This document shows, piece by piece, positions 47,119 to 56,842 of a stretch of 64,000 nucleotides of DNA. The position numbers and the translations under genes were made by a program. This stretch comes from Pseudobacter sp. (GTDB taxonomy: Bacteria > Bacteroidota > Bacteroidia > Chitinophagales > Chitinophagaceae): assembly GCA_017849455.1 (NCBI GenBank), contig JAFIGX010000004.1:248001-312000 (forward strand), in the 5' to 3' direction. Every line of letters starts with the position of its first letter. The stretch's first letter is position 1. The notes under the pieces are model-generated. The model ran no database searches, was not told the DNA's origin, and saw only the letters and a program-made list of their open reading frames with translations.

Positions 47119-48090
47119 TTACCATAGTAGTATTACCCCGGCTACGCGATGTAGTATGGCATCATCGGCCGGATAACTGACACGGCTATTGTAAATAGGA
47201 TAGATCCACGATGTTTTGGGTATCCATGCTATAGCATTGCCGGAAGCGGCCGCCCTGATCTTTGTTCCGTCCAGCATCATGAATTCAGTAATACCATTGC
47301 CGATATCCGTCCGTACATCGAAAATGAATTTTCGCTGAGGTATCAGGTGGTGCTTCATTAATTGCGTTAGCGAATCGATGTTCATTGTCAGCACACGCTC
47401 CATGGATGGAAAGATCCCGCTCACTCTGAAAGCATTATTATCCGGAGCCAGGATGGTGACATTTTTGTTGGTCTTTATATAGTTGAACAGGCCCGTTCGA
47501 TTCAGCGCGGTCGACAGGAAGGTCAGGCTTTGGTCGTTCTTCATCATATCCTCGATGGCGACATGGGTTTCCAATTCCATCACATCGCTCAAAACATTGA
47601 GGTATCCGTTGTTCGTTGGTACGTCTGCAATGCTTACCTGGCAACCATTGACAGCCGTGATGGTATCTGTTCCTTTCATCCATCTGCTTACCCATACTTT
47701 TTTGCCATCAGCGGCCGGCAGTTCCTGGTTCATGCCAAGTGGCAACTTTCTCAATGATACCTTTCCTTTCAGGATATGATACCTGATCCTTTGTGCAAGT
47801 GTATAAACGGTATCGATAGGATACTGTGCACCTTTGAGGGCATTGTCGTCCGGCGCCAGTACAGTAAAGGGGCCTTCTCCTGCCAGGGAATCCAGGAAGC
47901 CGGTTCGTTGCAGGTAGTAACAAAATTTGCTGAAGCCGGCATTTGCCTGCAATATGAATTTCGCCCGTTCAAAATAGCCTGGTTCGGGCATTTTCTCGAT
48001 CTTCACTTCTTTTCTGCAGGCGCCCGGAAGCATCCAGCAGGAAAAACAGACCAGGAGCAGGGAAAGATTGTGTGTAGTATTACGTAGCAT
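47119..48090 (-). CDS. Lipoprotein with two fasciclin (FAS1) domains (second of three)
   Basis: The 323-residue protein has a lipoprotein signal (MLPGACRKE, Cys about 25) and two FAS1 domains (about 45-175 and 185-322). TVLAPDDNALKG and TILAPDNNAFRVSG mark the two H1 boxes. It is clearly related to both neighbours, so the set arose by duplication. Gaps to the flanking genes are 6 and 31 bases. No enzymatic motif is seen; a surface-exposed binding role is inferred. Confidence 0.83.
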   Translation of the reverse strand: MLRNTTHNLSLLLVCFSCWMLPGACRKEVKIEKMPEPGYFERAKFILQANAGFSKFCYYLQRTGFLDSLAGEGPFTVLAPDDNALKGAQYPIDTVYTLAQRIRYHILKGKVSLRKLPLGMNQELPAADGKKVWVSRWMKGTDTITAVNGCQVSIADVPTNNGYLNVLSDVMELETHVAIEDMMKNDQSLTFLSTALNRTGLFNYIKTNKNVTILAPDNNAFRVSGIFPSMERVLTMNIDSLTQLMKHHLIPQRKFIFDVRTDIGNGITEFMMLDGTKIRAAASGNAIAWIPKTSWIYPIYNSRVSYPADDAILHRVAGVILLW

Positions 48091-48096
48091 GGTATT

Positions 48097-49164
48097 TTAT
48101 TTTTTCATTTCGTTGGGGTATAGGATCAGTTTGGTGATCCGGTGTACTACACCATTGGCTGTTGTATTATCTGCGTTGAGAATGGTAGCAGGGTCAAAAA
48201 AGCCTCCTCCCAGGCTAGGATATTGCCAATCGGGAAGGCCATAATCTCTCCCATATCCATATACCCTGATATATGTAGTAGGCTTGAAATACTGAAAATA
48301 CAGTATACCGTCTTTGCTGAAAATGTAATTCCCCAGCCCGTTAGGGCCGTCTTTCGTACCAGGAGCATCTTCGAAGTGTGATACATAAATTCTATTCGGA
48401 TTCAAAACATATACGCTGAACAGGTATCTTTTCAATCGTGCAGTATCCATCCTGCTGATACTGTCCAACGAAATATTCTGCATTCTGAATCCTTCATTGG
48501 GTACTGCCAGCAGGGTGATCGGCCCATCTTTATCCAACTGCTCATACAAACCGAATTTTTTCAGGGCTGCAATAAAATAAGTGTAAGTAGTATCAGCCTC
48601 CAGGAAAGCGCGGACTGAGGGAGCCGCAGGTTTCAATGGCCTGTCCAGTATGTGTATTACACCGTTCCTGGCCAGGTTGTCGATGTATTTGAACGCAGCA
48701 CCGTTCACATGACCTTTATTATTGACATTGGGGTATTGCCTGGGAAGTTCCCGTGAAAAATAAAGGTTATTTCCTGTAATGTTCTTATACTCATTATCTA
48801 TCGTTTGCGGGATACTGTTATACAATATCTTTTGTGGAAGAATATGGTATTCCAGGGCTTTCTTCAGTGAATCCGTATTGAGCCGGTCGAGATCTGCGGC
48901 GCTGAGAACGCCGATCGATTTAAAGGCGTCATTATCCGGGACCAATACTGTGAGGGAATCCCTCTCTTCCAGCATTTTATCCAGTCCGGTCTTCTTCAGC
49001 GCAGCATAAAAGCTCGACAGTGTGAAATTGTTCTGTATATACTGCATCAGGCTAACCTTGGGGGCTTCCTTCAATTCCACATATACTTCTTTTTTGGTAC
49101 AGGCGGTTACAGCGATCATGCAGCCAACCAAAACAACTGCCCGCCGGAAACTATATCGATACAT
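48097..49164 (-). CDS. Lipoprotein with two fasciclin (FAS1) domains (first of three)
   Basis: Using ATG 49164 gives 355 residues; a longer frame from 49245 would run into the upstream gene and bury the signal peptide. The lipoprotein signal ends in AVTACTKKE (Cys about 22). Two FAS1 domains follow, with TVLVPDNDAFKSIG and GVIHILDRPL in the first and TLLAVPNEGFRMQ and GVVHRITKLI in the second. The start is 7 bases after the preceding stop, so translation is likely coupled. It is one of three such duplicated genes. Confidence 0.83.
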   Translation of the reverse strand: MYRYSFRRAVVLVGCMIAVTACTKKEVYVELKEAPKVSLMQYIQNNFTLSSFYAALKKTGLDKMLEERDSLTVLVPDNDAFKSIGVLSAADLDRLNTDSLKKALEYHILPQKILYNSIPQTIDNEYKNITGNNLYFSRELPRQYPNVNNKGHVNGAAFKYIDNLARNGVIHILDRPLKPAAPSVRAFLEADTTYTYFIAALKKFGLYEQLDKDGPITLLAVPNEGFRMQNISLDSISRMDTARLKRYLFSVYVLNPNRIYVSHFEDAPGTKDGPNGLGNYIFSKDGILYFQYFKPTTYIRVYGYGRDYGLPDWQYPSLGGGFFDPATILNADNTTANGVVHRITKLILYPNEMKK

Positions 49165-49171
49165 ACCTTCA

Positions 49172-50434
49172 TTAATTTTTATATGGTGAGGAATATAATT
49201 TTTGTATCTGCATGTGGTAGGCCCGGCCATATACCAATTCCACAATATTTATAGTGGACGATATATTCAATTTCCCGTTGATATTCGTGATCAGGTTCAG
49301 GCTGGCAATGGCCGCATAAGCATCTACACCATTACTGGATCGCATGTCAACATCATAAACATTGATCTTTGCAGGGTCAGCTAAACCATACACTGAAAAA
49401 CCCATTGTTTTGCCCGGCAGGTAAATATTATAGTTATCACCCTTTTTTACCAGGTTGCCGGCCGTGTTCCTGAAAGTAAAGCCAATAAAAGGGAGTGTTC
49501 CCAACCGGCTTGATCCACCCGGCGGTGGATTTAATGGGCTATAAGTTTTCAGCAAACCCTGAACGTCGAAAAAGTAGCTCCTGGGAAGTGCCGGAATGGA
49601 TGTAAAGGGAGCAGAAGTGGCAAACCGTCCTTGAATGGATGTCAATGGAACATCAAAATGCGGAAAGACCGGAGAATAAAAGTAGGCCACATTGGGAACA
49701 GTTCGTATCGGGTCCTGCATCATGTAACTGTAGGTTATATTCAGGGTATCCTTACAGTACAGGGAATTAAAAGCCAGTGAAGGATATCCCGACAAGTTGT
49801 AAAAACTGGTGTAGATCTTATCCTCATCGAATTTTTCGTGGATAAATGATTCTTTCCGCAGATAAAGACCGTATTGGTATTTATCAATATCTTTTGCCAC
49901 CACTTCCATAGTGTGCACTTCGCCTGCCTGAAAATCGATCGTGGTATCGATCAGAATCCTTTGTCTCGCTTTTGCAGGGAGATTGACAAATGGTGTATCC
50001 GTGAAGGGCCGGGTAACAAACATTATCCTGTGCTTTCCGCTGGGGATCTGCGCCCAGGCCGAGAGATCAAGACCATTAATGGGTGGAGCTGTTTGTACCC
50101 GGGCGTTACCGGGGTAGTCATAATTGATCACTGAATTGATATTTCCTGCATTGAGGGGGTAGGACAGGCTATATATTTGCCTGGTCACCAAATAATCACC
50201 CATGATCTCTGCATTTCCGGGAATACCGTCCTTATCCATTTGAGGGTCCATCAGGAAAGTGAGGAAAGGAAGCGGTTGTCCGGCACTGGTAGCATCCAGT
50301 GTATAGGGAATATCATTGAAAATGCGCAGGTAGGCCGGGTCTTTCATTTCAGGGGCCAAACTATATTTCTTACATCCTGCCAGGAATGCAGTTGTGATCA
50401 GGATTGCCCAAAATGCTACTCTTTGGATATACAT
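49172..50434 (-). CDS. Lipoprotein of unknown function in the FAS1/TonB operon
   Basis: The 420-residue protein has a lipoprotein signal (FLAGCKKYS, Cys about 21). The remainder looks beta-rich, with segments LRIFNDIPYTLDA and IPSGKHRIMFVTR that suggest DUF4397-like Ig folds, but I cannot assign a family firmly. It is 8 bases downstream of another unfamiliar lipoprotein gene and 7 bases before the first FAS1 gene. Its place between the receptor and the FAS1 proteins suggests a surface component of the same complex. Confidence 0.7.
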   Translation of the reverse strand: MYIQRVAFWAILITTAFLAGCKKYSLAPEMKDPAYLRIFNDIPYTLDATSAGQPLPFLTFLMDPQMDKDGIPGNAEIMGDYLVTRQIYSLSYPLNAGNINSVINYDYPGNARVQTAPPINGLDLSAWAQIPSGKHRIMFVTRPFTDTPFVNLPAKARQRILIDTTIDFQAGEVHTMEVVAKDIDKYQYGLYLRKESFIHEKFDEDKIYTSFYNLSGYPSLAFNSLYCKDTLNITYSYMMQDPIRTVPNVAYFYSPVFPHFDVPLTSIQGRFATSAPFTSIPALPRSYFFDVQGLLKTYSPLNPPPGGSSRLGTLPFIGFTFRNTAGNLVKKGDNYNIYLPGKTMGFSVYGLADPAKINVYDVDMRSSNGVDAYAAIASLNLITNINGKLNISSTINIVELVYGRAYHMQIQKLYSSPYKN

Positions 50435-50442
50435 ATAGTGAT

Positions 50443-52206
50443 CTATTTATTATGTTTTACAAAAATTAACCGGGCTTTTTGTGCACCACTTCCGCCCAGC
50501 TTACCGATCAGTGCTATGGAATACACGCCTGTTTCGGTTTCGGGTAAGCCTGTTTCGTACAGGGATGTTTCAGCAATGAAATCCTGGCTTTTCAGGGGTG
50601 AAATGCTACTTAACCAATTACCGGGCGTTTGTCCGAATGGGCCGGGTGTGGATTGGAACACACGTATAAGAGAAGGCATACCTGAAAAGCTGGCGGCATC
50701 ACGCCCGGTCCTTCCATTATAATTATTATAACAGGGTATTATAACAAAGGGCTCATTTTCTATTGCCTTCCCTGGCTCGAGATTTTGATAGCTGGTCCGG
50801 GGGTTCAGCACATCTGCACCATTCCATCCCGTACCCTGCTCAAAGTTTTCTCCATCCTGGCTGGTAAAAGTGGCGTAGAGAATATTATCACTCAGATTCA
50901 GGAAGCGGCTTTGCCAGGCATAGTCGAATCCTATGATATTGTTACTGCCATTGGTGCCATCATCTCCGGGAGGGTTTTTCACATAATGGGAGATCGTCAT
51001 GCTATTGGAAGTAAATAGTATATCCGGATTGCCATTCTTATTGTATACCCAGGCACTGATATAATCTGCCGCGGAAAAGGGATACATTTTTTCGGCCAGC
51101 AGTTTTCCAGTGGCATCATACGCAGATAACTTGTGCGTACCTGTTATAATGATGGATGGAGCGGTTGCCTTTCCTGATGAAACGGACGCACCCATCTCCT
51201 TCCCATCCATTTTCCAGGAAACCTGCTGATCAGTCAGGGCATTGATACCCATTACCCTGGCATACGAAATATTGAGTGGCGGACTGTTTTCCGTTATGAT
51301 GCGGTACGCATTGATATTGGCATATACCCGGCTTTCCGGTACACAGTCATCATATATGAATGTATTGTTGGTGACGATGATGCTGTAGGTACCTCCGGGC
51401 TTGAAAGTTCTCATCGTGGGGAATATCTTTGCCTGAGGAGGAGTGATCCCTGTACAAACATAGAAATAGGGAAAGATGGGCGATTCCGCTAATTGCTTTT
51501 TACGATCGTTGTTGACGAATAATTTGAACTGGTAGGTGCCGTATGGTACTTCCACATAATCGCTGGATGCCCCTCTTGGTACTCCATTCAATGCAGGATC
51601 TACCAGTGAGCCATCAGCGTATGTCAATGAAACAGGTCCACCCAGATCGAGTGTATCCTTTGCAGCACCTAAATTCAATATCCTTATTTTAAAATGGTCC
51701 GGCGCCACCGGTACGGCAACTGCGCGGGGTATTGCTTTAAAATGCCCGTCGGACAAAAGAAAATAATCCGTAGGGTGCAGGGGATCATGCTGCAGTACAG
51801 TATCGATCTGCAGTCCCGGTATAATTGGAAACCTGTTACTCTTATCATATCCCGGCACAATATAGATCCGTGCCCTGGCATATTTATCCAGCAAGGTACT
51901 TGGGATCGTGAGCGGGCTGCCGTCGCTTTTACTGGGCCATACTCCCGATGGGAAAAAGGAAAGTCCCAACACCGTGCCTGTTGCCGGAGCACTATTCACA
52001 TCCTCCACGGCGACGAAGGAGGTGAGCTGAATATTATTCACTGAAATATTGAGTAGTCCATTGGTAAAATTGTATATCCGGATGGAAGAGGAGGGCGTGT
52101 TCAATATATTTTTCTTATCGAAGAATACGTCCTGCTTTTCTTTCTTGCAAGCGCCTGCTGCCAGAACGAGCAACAGTAAACAGTAAGAGTAAAATTGCCG
52201 CTTCAT
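50443..52206 (-). CDS. Large lipoprotein of unknown function (DUF4397-like repeats, tentative)
   Basis: The 587-residue protein has a lipoprotein signal (LAAGACKKEKQ, Cys about 20) and several beta-rich segments: IRIYNFTNGLLNISVNN, FKIRILNLGAAKDTLDLGG and VPYGTYQFKLFVNND have the alternating pattern of DUF4397 Ig-like domains. The C-terminal part contains GDDGTNGSNNIIG and ends GAQKARLIFVKHNK. It follows the STN-type receptor gene by only 3 bases, the position SusD occupies in SusC operons, and may serve as the surface ligand-binding partner. No SusD signature is present. Confidence 0.7.
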   Translation of the reverse strand: MKRQFYSYCLLLLVLAAGACKKEKQDVFFDKKNILNTPSSSIRIYNFTNGLLNISVNNIQLTSFVAVEDVNSAPATGTVLGLSFFPSGVWPSKSDGSPLTIPSTLLDKYARARIYIVPGYDKSNRFPIIPGLQIDTVLQHDPLHPTDYFLLSDGHFKAIPRAVAVPVAPDHFKIRILNLGAAKDTLDLGGPVSLTYADGSLVDPALNGVPRGASSDYVEVPYGTYQFKLFVNNDRKKQLAESPIFPYFYVCTGITPPQAKIFPTMRTFKPGGTYSIIVTNNTFIYDDCVPESRVYANINAYRIITENSPPLNISYARVMGINALTDQQVSWKMDGKEMGASVSSGKATAPSIIITGTHKLSAYDATGKLLAEKMYPFSAADYISAWVYNKNGNPDILFTSNSMTISHYVKNPPGDDGTNGSNNIIGFDYAWQSRFLNLSDNILYATFTSQDGENFEQGTGWNGADVLNPRTSYQNLEPGKAIENEPFVIIPCYNNYNGRTGRDAASFSGMPSLIRVFQSTPGPFGQTPGNWLSSISPLKSQDFIAETSLYETGLPETETGVYSIALIGKLGGSGAQKARLIFVKHNK

Positions 52207-52209
52207 AAA

Positions 52210-55200
52210 TTAAAATATATTATAGGTGATGCCTAAAGAATATTCTGAGCCTTTATAATATTGATGCCGGATATATTGCATTCCGTTATAGAGACCTTTA
52301 TTGCCGGCATGTGTATAAACTTCCCGGAAAGGAGGGTTGATCATATTTTTGATGAACCCTTTTACCAGGAAACGTTTCAATACACGCTGACTGAAAACGA
52401 GGTCGAGCATGGGAACGGGCCTGTCATACACATCAGGCGTGCCATCCAACTGCACCTGGATCAATCGTTCTCCTACCACATTGAAGCTGACAGTCAGATT
52501 TGTTCCCGACCGGTTGTTGTCGTAGTCGAGATAGGCATTGACGGTATAAGGGGCCTGCTCAAACAGGGGACTGGTAGACGGTGAACGGCGGTCGATAATA
52601 CGTGAGGCAGCCAGTCGTTCTTTGTTTTTGGTGATGACACTGGCGGCCAGCAGGCTGTTACTGCCAATAAAAAAATGGTTTAGGGGTTTCCAGATACTAC
52701 CGAGATTTTTTCGTAGCTCCAATTCGATGCCATATACTTTACCCTGCTCAGGATCATTGATGAATTTAACGATGGGATATTCCTGTGCATAAGCATTGTT
52801 CCCTTCCGAATTAAGGATAAAAACTTTCGTGAGCTGGTTATCGATCAGCTTTCCGAATACCGAGGCTGCTACGACTTCACCAGGGGCCGGGAACCATTCC
52901 CACCGGAAATCGAGGCTTTTAGTGAACTGATTGACCAATCCGGGATTACCGCCTACCACTGCAAACTGGAAGGGGTCGAATTGGTAGAGGTTGGTGATCT
53001 CCCTCAGTTCAGGCCGCGCCAGTGAAGTATTGAACGCCAGCCGGAGGTTCATATTCTGCCGCCAGGTATAGGTAAGGTTAACGGAATAATATGGTTTGAA
53101 TGCTGTTTTATAACCCGTGTTGGGATTTACTGCCACATAGGTATTTTTAGGCACGCCGCCAAAACCGCGCGGCACATCCGGTGGCGTAAGCAAGGCCGGA
53201 TCAATAAAATTATCCTTCGCAACATTCATCGTATCGACACTTGCCTGTATATCGGTGGATTCAAAACGCACACCGCCTGTAATCCGCCAGTTCTTTTGCA
53301 AACGCAGGTCCAGCATTCCATAAAATGCTCCTGTTTTATAATACCCGGTGTAGTTGTTGGGAGATTTCCGGATCTCGTACAGGAACCCACCAACTCTCGG
53401 CTGTCCTTCATTGTTATATCCGGCAGGGTCTTTTAACCCGATATTGGTATAAGCAACAAGTGCATCAGGGTTTCCATCATATTGGGAAAGTATGCCGTAA
53501 TTTTTCGGAAGCCCCAATATGTTCTCTGTAAAATTCCGTGTCCGTTTCAGGTAATTATATCCGATCTTAAATTCCTGCTTCTGCCCTAAAAAATCAAATG
53601 GCTGGGCGATATCCAGTTTATAATTCACGTTGTTCTCATTCAATTTCCTGAAACGCCTGCCGTTAGGGTCAGCCAGTATCACGCCTGCCGGGCCAATTCC
53701 GTGCACAAGACCGACCACCAGGCCGTATGAATCTGTTCCTACCCCTACTCCATTCTGATCGATAAATTGCATATCCCTTTTATTCACCACATTCACGAAG
53801 CGGTAATCCGGTTCATTCTGCGAAGAGCGCGATTCTGAATAGTACCAACTGACACGGGTACCGATCTTTGCACCCAATTTATGTTCGCCCTGCAGATTGA
53901 ACGTATTGAATACGCGGAAAGATTGTTTCAGTCCAAAGAGGTTGTTAAACACCCTGGCCGTAAGTCCGGTGTTGGAATATTCACCGATCAGGTTAGTGCC
54001 GCTGGCTTCCGCGCCGCGGCTTCCCATATATTGAAAACCTATCTCATTGTTTTTATCCACTTGAAAGGTGGCTCCGGCCAAAATGCCGTAGTTGAGTTTC
54101 TCGATACCGGTATTCTCCTTGTAGGTAAGATATTTTCCGAGGTTGATATTATCGGGGGAAATGAAATTAGGTATACGTAGCCTGTTGAAAATATCTGTTC
54201 CGGTCAGCAGTCCCTGGTATATGCTCCATTGATTCAGTTCGGCCTGATAACGGTCTTCTGTCCGGTGATAATAATTAGCGCCCAGAATAATACCGAGGGC
54301 ACGTCCATTGAATACTTTCCAGGTATTTCCGAAGGTGATATTATATACCTGGTTGGGTTGGGCCTTTTGATAGCTGGTGGTAATTACAGGATCGAAATCC
54401 AACATCAGGCTGTTGATCCGGTTGGCTTCTGCTGTCAGTTGTGGGCTGTTCCTGCTTTGAATGAATAATTGTTGTATCTCTTTTCTTCCACCCGGGTATT
54501 GCTCTTTCAAGGCAAGAAAGTCGGAGGAGAGATTATGATCACTTACTTTCTGCCCGAAAAAACCGAGCTTATAATTACGGAACGCATTGAACCTGCCACC
54601 CAGGCCGATGGTTGAATTGGCGCCTACCTGTACTACAAACGATAGTACCATACTGTCGGGCACCGACTTTGTTTTCAGTTCCACGATGCCGGCCGACGCA
54701 TCGGCCGGTTTATCCGGCGTAAGGGTTTTATACACGGTAATATTATCCAGCAGGCCAGCAGGCACCAGGTCCAGCGGAACAGCAGTGCGGTCCGGATCAG
54801 ATGAAGAGAGCCGGGCGCCATTCAACTCGGCGATCACGCTACGATCGCCCAATCCGCGGATAGCTACATATTTTTCGTCGGTAATGGTTACACCTGTTAC
54901 ACGCTGCAATGCCTGTGTGGTAGTAATACTGGCTGTTTTTTCAATATGCCTGGCGCTGATACCATCAGAAATTACAGCCGCCTTTTTCCGTTCGTTCAAC
55001 AAAGCATTTTCATTGTCTACTTTACGCCGGGCCAATACCATTACCTCAGCCAATTGTTTCCGCTCTGTTTGCAGAGAAATGATAAGGGTGGTCTGTCCGT
55101 TAACAGCAACTTCTTTTCGTTCATAGCCGATAAAGGAGATCAGCAGAATGGCTTTCTCATCCGCCTGGATGCTAAAGCTGCCGGCAGCATCCGTAACTCC

Positions 55201-55674
55201 AACTGCTCCCCTGCCTTTAATGGAAATAGTTGCCCCGCTAATTGCATTTCGGTTGGCCGAACTGGTTACAGTTCCTTTTATACTGATGAGCTTTCCCGGT
55301 GTAGAAGACTCAGCCGGGGCATCTGCTGTATTCCGATTGCCCGCTTTTAGAATGATGATCCCCTTATCGGCCGTTGACCAGGTAATGCCTGTAGCTCCTT
55401 TAATGGCCTCCAGTACTTGTTTCAGGGTTAGTGTGGTAACCTTAAAGCTTACTTTCTTACTTAAACTCTCCCCCACTTCCTTACCATAAGAGAACTGCAG
55501 GGAAAGTTCTTTTTCAATGACAGGTAATATTTCTTTTACCAGCATTTCATTTTTGGGCAGGGTTATTTTCCTTTCCAGTTGCTGTGCAGAAAGATGAAAA
55601 GTACATAGCATGAGAGAAAGGATCAGACAATAGCCGGCCTGGAAACGGCCGGAACGGCGTAACCACTTTTGCAT
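52210..55674 (-). CDS. TonB-dependent receptor with STN signalling domain (non-SusC)
   Basis: The 1154-residue protein has a signal segment (about 12-31), an STN domain (about 42-110), a carboxypeptidase-D-like domain (about 130-210), a plug (about 225-345) with ITTTQALQRVTGVTITDE and YVAIRGLGDRSVIAELNGA, and a barrel ending LGITYNIF. The plug lacks the SusC pattern (no KDASA-A-YG-RAANGV) and resembles general outer-membrane receptors annotated as TonB_dep_Rec. The STN domain fits signalling to the FecR encoded 97 bases upstream. The ligand is unknown. Confidence 0.9.
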   Translation of the reverse strand: MQKWLRRSGRFQAGYCLILSLMLCTFHLSAQQLERKITLPKNEMLVKEILPVIEKELSLQFSYGKEVGESLSKKVSFKVTTLTLKQVLEAIKGATGITWSTADKGIIILKAGNRNTADAPAESSTPGKLISIKGTVTSSANRNAISGATISIKGRGAVGVTDAAGSFSIQADEKAILLISFIGYERKEVAVNGQTTLIISLQTERKQLAEVMVLARRKVDNENALLNERKKAAVISDGISARHIEKTASITTTQALQRVTGVTITDEKYVAIRGLGDRSVIAELNGARLSSSDPDRTAVPLDLVPAGLLDNITVYKTLTPDKPADASAGIVELKTKSVPDSMVLSFVVQVGANSTIGLGGRFNAFRNYKLGFFGQKVSDHNLSSDFLALKEQYPGGRKEIQQLFIQSRNSPQLTAEANRINSLMLDFDPVITTSYQKAQPNQVYNITFGNTWKVFNGRALGIILGANYYHRTEDRYQAELNQWSIYQGLLTGTDIFNRLRIPNFISPDNINLGKYLTYKENTGIEKLNYGILAGATFQVDKNNEIGFQYMGSRGAEASGTNLIGEYSNTGLTARVFNNLFGLKQSFRVFNTFNLQGEHKLGAKIGTRVSWYYSESRSSQNEPDYRFVNVVNKRDMQFIDQNGVGVGTDSYGLVVGLVHGIGPAGVILADPNGRRFRKLNENNVNYKLDIAQPFDFLGQKQEFKIGYNYLKRTRNFTENILGLPKNYGILSQYDGNPDALVAYTNIGLKDPAGYNNEGQPRVGGFLYEIRKSPNNYTGYYKTGAFYGMLDLRLQKNWRITGGVRFESTDIQASVDTMNVAKDNFIDPALLTPPDVPRGFGGVPKNTYVAVNPNTGYKTAFKPYYSVNLTYTWRQNMNLRLAFNTSLARPELREITNLYQFDPFQFAVVGGNPGLVNQFTKSLDFRWEWFPAPGEVVAASVFGKLIDNQLTKVFILNSEGNNAYAQEYPIVKFINDPEQGKVYGIELELRKNLGSIWKPLNHFFIGSNSLLAASVITKNKERLAASRIIDRRSPSTSPLFEQAPYTVNAYLDYDNNRSGTNLTVSFNVVGERLIQVQLDGTPDVYDRPVPMLDLVFSQRVLKRFLVKGFIKNMINPPFREVYTHAGNKGLYNGMQYIRHQYYKGSEYSLGITYNIF

Positions 55675-55707
55675 AGTTTTGCAGGTTGATTATTACAGAA
55701 TAATTCT

Positions 55708-55727
55708 ATTAAGCTGTCGGGCTTAAT
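55708..55727 (-). promoter_or_regulatory. Hairpin between fecR and the TonB receptor gene
   Basis: ATTAAGC (55708-55714) pairs with GCTTAAT (55721-55727) around a 6-base loop. It sits in the 97-base gap, 34 to 53 bases upstream of the receptor start. It recalls the larger structured leader in the equivalent gap at 13295-13356, although the sequences differ. A role in message stability or translation is inference. Confidence 0.3.
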
Positions 55728-55771
55728 TGTTGGATGGGTTAGCTTGGATATTGGGCTACATTCACAGGAAC

Positions 55772-56737
55772 CTAATAAATCACAATTCCTTGCTGTTGTA
55801 TCCGGTAGCTGAAGCCTATTGTTTTTGATAGCAAATTCATAACCTCGGTAATGGTTTGGTCTTTAAAACGTATGGTAACAGTTTCCGAAAGCCATTGCTT
55901 GTTTTCGATGTGGATAGGGATATTATACCAATCGCTTACTGCTCTTATCGCATCGGGCAATGGTGTCTGTTGAAAAGCCAGTTCACCTTTCCACCATTCG
56001 CATAACAGACCTGCATCTACATCGTCGATCTTTGCATTCAGTTGCAGGGCATCGTACTGCAGGCGCTTATCCGGAGTAAGTATGGCCAGGTCACGATCAT
56101 TGTATTGAATACCAACTTTTCCTGTACGAACGATCACAGTGGCATGATTGCTGTCTGCCACATTCACCTCGAAGGAAGTCCCCAGCACCCTGGTGTGCAA
56201 GCTCCCGGCATGTACGTAAAAAGGTCTTGTGGCATCCTGTCGGACTTCGAAAAATCCTCTTCCCTTCAATAATATCTCCCGGCCCTTCTTTCCATAGTTA
56301 TCCGGTACCTGCAATGATGAATTGGGAAAGAGGTATACCCGCGAGCTGTCAGGTAGTATGTAAAGTCGTTGCTGCCCTGCTGCTGATACAATGGATGAAT
56401 ATGTAACGGCAGGTTTCCGGTTTCTGCTGGCCAGCAAATAAATAATAGTTGTACCTGTGAGAATAATGAATGCAGCAGCCACATAACGGAAAAACCTGTT
56501 ATATAAGGAGAACACAGGGGTTGGGTAGCTCTTTATTTTCCTGTTTTTGTAAATACCTGCCTGGTCGCTGATCTGCAGCCAAAGCTCGGCAGCCAGGGTA
56601 TTGCGTTTTTCTTTGCCCAGGTTGCCTGTTGGCACGTCTTTCTGATACAACCATTGTTGTATGAAGTCTTTTTCTGTCTCGGTGGCTATGCCCGCCAGGT
56701 ATCTGTCTATGATATTTTCCAGTTGCCGGATATTCAT
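55772..56737 (-). CDS. FecR family anti-sigma factor with DUF4974 domain
   Basis: The 321-residue protein has a cytoplasmic N-terminal domain (about 1-75) that should bind the ECF factor, a membrane span at about 87-105 (FRYVAAAFIILTGTTIIYLL), a FecR domain (about 115-215, YILPDSSRVYLFPNSSLQVP and GRGFFEVRQDA) and a C-terminal DUF4974 domain (about 250-321). It is shorter than the FecR at 12035 but has all parts. It is encoded between its sigma factor and the STN receptor, the usual order. Confidence 0.92.
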   Translation of the reverse strand: MNIRQLENIIDRYLAGIATETEKDFIQQWLYQKDVPTGNLGKEKRNTLAAELWLQISDQAGIYKNRKIKSYPTPVFSLYNRFFRYVAAAFIILTGTTIIYLLASRNRKPAVTYSSIVSAAGQQRLYILPDSSRVYLFPNSSLQVPDNYGKKGREILLKGRGFFEVRQDATRPFYVHAGSLHTRVLGTSFEVNVADSNHATVIVRTGKVGIQYNDRDLAILTPDKRLQYDALQLNAKIDDVDAGLLCEWWKGELAFQQTPLPDAIRAVSDWYNIPIHIENKQWLSETVTIRFKDQTITEVMNLLSKTIGFSYRIQQQGIVIY

Positions 56738-56759
56738 GCTGCAATTATCAGGTTATGAT

Positions 56760-56783
56760 GTTCTGCATATAAGCGTGCAGAAC
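56760..56783 (-). promoter_or_regulatory. Hairpin between the sigma and fecR genes
   Basis: GTTCTGCA (56760-56767) pairs exactly with TGCAGAAC (56776-56783) around an 8-base loop. On the transcribed strand it is not followed by a T-run, so it is more likely a processing or stability element than a terminator. It lies in the 105-base gap between the two genes. Confidence 0.3.
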
Positions 56784-56842
56784 CTTTCTTTTTAACTATC
56801 CGGAAATGTTATGTAATTATTAAGAGAGGGATCTACAGGCTG

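Noticed and set aside
49165..49245. Upstream extension of the first FAS1 lipoprotein gene
   Set aside because: It runs over the stop codon of the preceding gene and would push the lipoprotein signal away from the N-terminus.
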